Part shown: in pieces, positions 61,309 to 64,000 of the stretch
How the letters are laid out: each line of letters opens with the position of its first letter
Numbering within the stretch: position 1 is the first letter of the stretch
Assembly (NCBI RefSeq): GCF_012276695.1
Contig: NZ_CP038852.1
Span: forward strand, 1-64,000
Source: Candidatus Pelagibacter giovannonii
GTDB taxonomy: Bacteria > Pseudomonadota > Alphaproteobacteria > Pelagibacterales > Pelagibacteraceae
Reading direction: 5' to 3'
Length of the DNA: 64,000 bases
The notes under the pieces: generated by a model
Told to the model about the DNA's origin: nothing
Database searches by the model: none
Seen by the model: only the letters and a program-made list of their open reading frames with translations
Position numbers and translations under genes: made by a program

Positions 61309-62088
61309 ATGAGAGATAAGGTATATTTAGTATTTGATAAAACTAAGGCTTCCTTAAAGATTAAACCAATTCTAATTAAAAAAGTTAACATTACATCCTT
61401 AAAAAAATCCAACATAATAATTGTTTTAGGTGGAGATGGTTTCATGCTTCAAACTTTAAAAAAATTACACAAATATAAAAAACCTTTCTATGGAATTAAT
61501 TCTGGTAACTATGGTTTTTTGATGAATAAATTTTCTAATGAAAATATTATTAAAAATTTGAATATTTCTAACAGTATAAAAATTTATCCTCTACAAATGA
61601 CTGTTACTAATAAAAATAACCAAATAAAAAAATCAATAGCTATTAATGAAGTGTCAATATTGAGACAAAGCAAACAGGCATCATCAATTTCTATTACAGC
61701 TAATAAGAAAAATATTATTAAAAATCTAATCTCTGATGGTGTATTAGTTTCAACACCAGCAGGTAGTACAGCTTATAATTTATCTGCACATGGCCCAATT
61801 TTGAATTTGGATTCAAGAAAATTAGCAGTTACACCTATTAGTCCCTTTAGACCTAGAAGGTGGAAAGGTACAATTGTTAATGATAAATCTAAAATTTTAA
61901 TAAGAAATTTAGATACAAATAAAAGACCCATTAGTGCAGTTGCAGATAATTTTGAAGTTAGAAATGCAAAAATTATTAAAATTCAGGCTAATAAGAAAAT
62001 TAGCTTTGAATTATTGTACGATAAAAATAACAGTCTTCATAAAAAAATAAAGATTGAACAAGCACGAAAAGAAACTACAAATAATTAA
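61309..62088 (+). CDS. nadK: NAD kinase
   Basis: This 259-residue enzyme phosphorylates NAD to NADP. IIIVLGGDGFMLQTL near residue 40 holds the GGDG motif, GINSGNYGFLMNKF near residue 61 is the second site, and SDGVLVSTPAGSTAYNLSAHG near residue 142 binds NAD. I start it at ATG 61309, because upstream sequence is tRNA-Leu. Only 4 nt separate the tRNA end from the ATG, so the only Shine-Dalgarno-like run (GAGGG, 61295-61299) is in the tRNA acceptor stem. Confidence 0.94.
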   Translation: MRDKVYLVFDKTKASLKIKPILIKKVNITSLKKSNIIIVLGGDGFMLQTLKKLHKYKKPFYGINSGNYGFLMNKFSNENIIKNLNISNSIKIYPLQMTVTNKNNQIKKSIAINEVSILRQSKQASSISITANKKNIIKNLISDGVLVSTPAGSTAYNLSAHGPILNLDSRKLAVTPISPFRPRRWKGTIVNDKSKILIRNLDTNKRPISAVADNFEVRNAKIIKIQANKKISFELLYDKNNSLHKKIKIEQARKETTNN

Positions 62089-62092
62089 GTGA

Positions 62093-62168
62093 TGGTGCCC
62101 CCGCACGGAGTCGAACCGCGGACCTATTGATTACAAATCAATTGCTCTACCAGCTGAGCTACAAGGGC
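62093..62168 (-). tRNA. tRNA-Thr (anticodon UGU)
   Basis: On the minus strand a 76-nt cloverleaf has acceptor GCCCTTG/CGGGGGC (two G-T pairs), anticodon stem ATTGA/TCAAT with loop TTTGTAA (anticodon TGT), a GGTTCGACTCC T-loop region and an encoded CCA at 62095-62093. A five-nucleotide loop reading GTA was considered and dropped. Confidence 0.92.
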
Positions 62169-62201
62169 ATAACTGATTTCTATTAAGAAATCTTAAACTA
62201 A

Positions 62202-62945
62202 TCAAGAATTTTTTTTCAAATAACTTAAATGATGGAACACAATCGCTGCACTATTCGAGATATTTAAGCTTTCTACATCTTCATTTATATCAATCTTAAC
62301 AAAAAAATCTGTGTACTTTCCAGTATGTTCTCTCATACCAAAACCTTCAGATCCAAATAAAAGAACATTTTTTCCTTCCCATTTAATATCTGTAAAGTCT
62401 TTTTCTCCTCTTGCGTCAAACCCATAAACCCAAAAATTCTTTTCTCTTAAATTTTTAAGTGTAGAATTTATGTTTGATACCTCAAAAATGTTCATATGTT
62501 CCATGCAACCACTTGCGGCTTTATACATAAGTTTACTATCAGACGGGAATTGTCTTTCTTTAACTATTAATCCATCTATATGAAATGAAGAAGCGCTTCT
62601 AATTAATGATCCAATATTTCTTGGGTCAGTTACTTCATCAATACAAACAAATGTTAATTTATTTTTACCTTTTATAAATTCTTTTAAGTCGGGTTGATCG
62701 ATATGTTCCACTTCTGCAATGTACCCACCGTGCATAATTTGATCTTTAGAAGTGTACTTATCTAATTCTTTTTTTGATTTAAAATAAACCTTAACGTCCT
62801 CAAGAACATTTTTCTTTGGGTTTTTTCTGTGAATATTTTTTTTACTTTCTTCTGTTAAAAAAACTTTTAAAACCTTTCTTTTTGGGTTTCTTAAAGCCTC
62901 AATAACAGCATGTTGACCAACGATTAAAAAAGATGATTTATTCAT
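62202..62945 (-). CDS. rlmB: 23S rRNA (guanosine-2'-O-)-methyltransferase
   Basis: This 247-residue SpoU protein has an N-terminal L30e-like RNA-binding domain (IVGQHAVIEALRNPKRKV near residue 8) and a SPOUT domain with FVCIDEVTDPRNIGSLIRSA near residue 99 and LLFGSEGFGMREHTGKYTDF near residue 195, then the ESLNISNSAAIVFHHLSY knot motif. It methylates G2251 of 23S rRNA if it is the RlmB orthologue. It is a single gene on the minus strand, convergent with nadK across tRNA-Thr. Confidence 0.93.
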   Translation of the reverse strand: MNKSSFLIVGQHAVIEALRNPKRKVLKVFLTEESKKNIHRKNPKKNVLEDVKVYFKSKKELDKYTSKDQIMHGGYIAEVEHIDQPDLKEFIKGKNKLTFVCIDEVTDPRNIGSLIRSASSFHIDGLIVKERQFPSDSKLMYKAASGCMEHMNIFEVSNINSTLKNLREKNFWVYGFDARGEKDFTDIKWEGKNVLLFGSEGFGMREHTGKYTDFFVKIDINEDVESLNISNSAAIVFHHLSYLKKNS

Positions 62946-62998
62946 AAATTATCTTTGTTTTATACGTATTTTCCTCGATTTTCACAGTAAATCTCGTG

Positions 62999-63026
62999 TT
63001 GCAATTGCATAATAAAAATATATAAA
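62999..63026 (+). promoter_or_regulatory. Promoter of tRNA-Tyr-tRNA-Gly-tuf
   Basis: TTGCAA (62999-63004), a 16-bp spacer and TATAAA (63021-63026) form a good sigma-70 promoter in the 130-bp gap before the tRNAs. Downstream GGGG-ACACTT-CCCC (63057-63070), 6 bp before the tRNA-Tyr gene, may fold as a 5' processing structure. Confidence 0.6.
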
Positions 63027-63075
63027 ACGCATGTTGTTTGAAGCTTTATTGAACAAGGGGACACTTCCCCAAAAA

Positions 63076-63161
63076 GGAGGGGTTCCAGAGCGGTCAAATG
63101 GGGCGGGCTGTAAACCCGTTGACTTCGGTCTTCGAAAGTTCGAATCTTTCCCCCTCCACCA
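63076..63161 (+). tRNA. tRNA-Tyr (anticodon GUA)
   Basis: The 86-nt class II tRNA has acceptor GGAGGGG/CCCCTCC, anticodon loop CTGTAAA (GTA) inside a GGG/CCC stem, a long variable arm (GACTTCGGTC) and an encoded CCA at 63159-63161. Confidence 0.95.
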
Positions 63162-63207
63162 CTCAATAAAATTTTTTATGACAATGGAGTGTTATTCTTG
63201 ATGTTGT

Positions 63208-63281
63208 GCGGGTGTAGTTCAATGGTAGAACGCTAGCCTTCCAAGCTGGATGTAAGAGTTCGATTCTCTTTACCCGCTCCA
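63208..63281 (+). tRNA. tRNA-Gly (anticodon UCC)
   Basis: The 74-nt tRNA has acceptor GCGGGTG/TACCCGC (one G-T pair), D-arm GTTCAATGGTAGAAC, anticodon loop CTTCCAA (TCC), T-loop GTTCGATTC and an encoded CCA at 63279-63281. It follows tRNA-Tyr by 46 bp and precedes tuf by 47 bp. Confidence 0.95.
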
Positions 63282-63328
63282 AGAAAAAAAGAAATTATTA
63301 ATAAAACTAAAACTGAGGTAAAAAAGTA

Positions 63329-64000
63329 ATGTCAAAAGAAAAGTTCGTAAGAAATAAACCACACTGTAACATTGGTACAATTGGTCATGTCGACCACGGT
63401 AAGACAACATTAACGGCTGCTATCACAATCACATTAGCAGAAGCTGGTGGAGCAAAAGCGGTTGCTTACGATCAGATTGATAAAGCCCCTGAAGAAAAAG
63501 AAAGAGGGATTACAATTTCAACTGCACATGTTGAGTACGAAACTGAAAAAAGACACTACGCACATGTTGATTGCCCAGGACACGCTGACTATGTAAAAAA
63601 TATGATTACGGGTGCAGCTCAAATGGATGGCGCTATCTTGGTAGTTAACGCTGCTGATGGTCCTATGCCTCAAACTAGAGAACATATTCTTTTAGGAAGA
63701 CAAGTTGGTATTCCTTCAATTGTAGTTTACTTAAATAAAGTAGACCAAGTTGATGATAAAGACATGATCGAACTTGTAGAGGAAGAAATTAGAGAACTTT
63801 TAACTTCTTACAAATATCCTGGTGAAACAACTCCTATCGTTAAAGGTTCTGCATTAGCTGCCGTTGAAGGTAGAGATGAAGAAATTGGAAAAAATTCTAT
63901 CTTAGAATTAATGAAAGCTGTTGATGAATTTATTCCTCAACCAACTAGAGATGTTGACAAACCTTTTCTAATGCCTGTTGAGGATGTTTTTTCAATTTCG
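63329..64000 (+). CDS. tuf: Elongation factor Tu (partial, N-terminal 224 residues)
   Basis: The frame starts at ATG 63329, with GAGGT as ribosome site near 63315-63319, and runs off the right edge. [18 protein letters not shown] near residue 19 is the P-loop, [16 protein letters not shown] near residue 80 is switch II, and [11 protein letters not shown] near residue 133 is the guanine-binding NKxD motif. EF-Tu delivers aminoacyl-tRNA to the ribosome. tRNA-Tyr and tRNA-Gly upstream are likely in the same transcript, as in the tufB operons of other bacteria. Confidence 0.98.
   Translation, partial: MSKEKFVRNKPHCNIGTIGHVDHGKTTLTAAITITLAEAGGAKAVAYDQIDKAPEEKERGITISTAHVEYETEKRHYAHVDCPGHADYVKNMITGAAQMDGAILVVNAADGPMPQTREHILLGRQVGIPSIVVYLNKVDQVDDKDMIELVEEEIRELLTSYKYPGETTPIVKGSALAAVEGRDEEIGKNSILELMKAVDEFIPQPTRDVDKPFLMPVEDVFSIS

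Noticed and set aside
62110..62150. tRNA at 62093-62168 read as tRNA-Tyr (GTA)
   Set aside because: The GTA reading needs a five-nucleotide anticodon loop. The 5-bp stem ATTGA/TCAAT gives a normal seven-nucleotide loop with anticodon TGT (Thr).
1..64000. CRISPR arrays, insertion sequences, prophage genes or rRNA
   Set aside because: No regularly spaced repeats, transposase, integrase, phage structural gene or rRNA motif was seen anywhere in the window.

Overview
The window is a very AT-rich, tightly packed alphaproteobacterial chromosome segment that fits the SAR11 clade (Candidatus Pelagibacter and relatives). The reasons are one-base and four-base gene overlaps, intergenic gaps that never exceed about 300 bp, many high-affinity uptake systems with periplasmic binding proteins, and the gene content (malonyl-CoA decarboxylase with a TRAP transporter, a DmdA/GcvT-type protein, prpDBC, purS-purQ-small purL). 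The organism call rests on this overall character, not on a database match. I see no rRNA, CRISPR array, insertion sequence or prophage.

Layout. 1-1.6 kb: end of an amino-acid ABC importer (binding protein, two permeases). 1.6-2.9 kb: a DUF6165-like protein divergent from a family 9 glycosyltransferase. 2.9-7.8 kb: an IclR regulator with an AbrB-type membrane protein, divergent from a complete TctCBA tricarboxylate transporter. 7.8-15.3 kb: accessory genes, including a free-standing inverse-autotransporter barrel followed by a secreted six-cysteine protein, a keto-acid hydratase-like enzyme, a hydroxyisobutyrate-dehydrogenase-family reductase and an MFS carrier. 15.4-23.2 kb: rpoZ, a CoA-transferase, and an operon of DctPQM TRAP transporter, dusA, TauE/SafE exporter and malonyl-CoA decarboxylase. 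23.2-33.5 kb: small membrane, lipoprotein and exported proteins, a SulP permease, two DMT exporters, an FAD amine oxidase-like protein, a DmdA/GcvT-like protein and several very small ORFs. 33.5-39.4 kb: phosphohexomutase, class I ribonucleotide reductase nrdAB, nitroreductase, methyltransferase. 39.4-43.6 kb: methylcitrate cycle prpD-prpB-prpC and a phosphoglycolate phosphatase. 43.7-52.7 kb: plus-strand biosynthetic run (GlmU acetyltransferase half, glmS, class II DAHP synthase, nadE, cysS, cimA, trmJ, rpsD). 52.7-60 kb: minus-strand nine-gene run sfsA-map-purB-purC-purS-purQ-purL-bolA-grxD. 60-64 kb: CinA-like protein, gamma-glutamylcyclotransferase-like protein, tRNA-Leu-nadK, tRNA-Thr, rlmB, then tRNA-Tyr-tRNA-Gly-tuf, with tuf running off the window.

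How the genes fit together. Much of the window imports and oxidises small organic acids: TctCBA and DctPQM import carboxylates, the CoA-transferase and malonyl-CoA decarboxylase could turn a dicarboxylate such as malonate into acetyl-CoA, and prpDBC turns propionyl-CoA into pyruvate and succinate. Each of the three binding-protein genes is followed by a small hairpin before its permease genes, a likely device for making more binding protein than permease. Several promoters sit so close to start codons that leaderless or nearly leaderless mRNAs are likely (rpsD is clearest). The best novelty candidates are the free-standing inverse-autotransporter barrel with its secreted neighbour, the GlmU acetyltransferase domain encoded without its uridylyltransferase half, the proposed malonate cluster, and an unexplained GC-rich stem-loop at about 24.2 kb.
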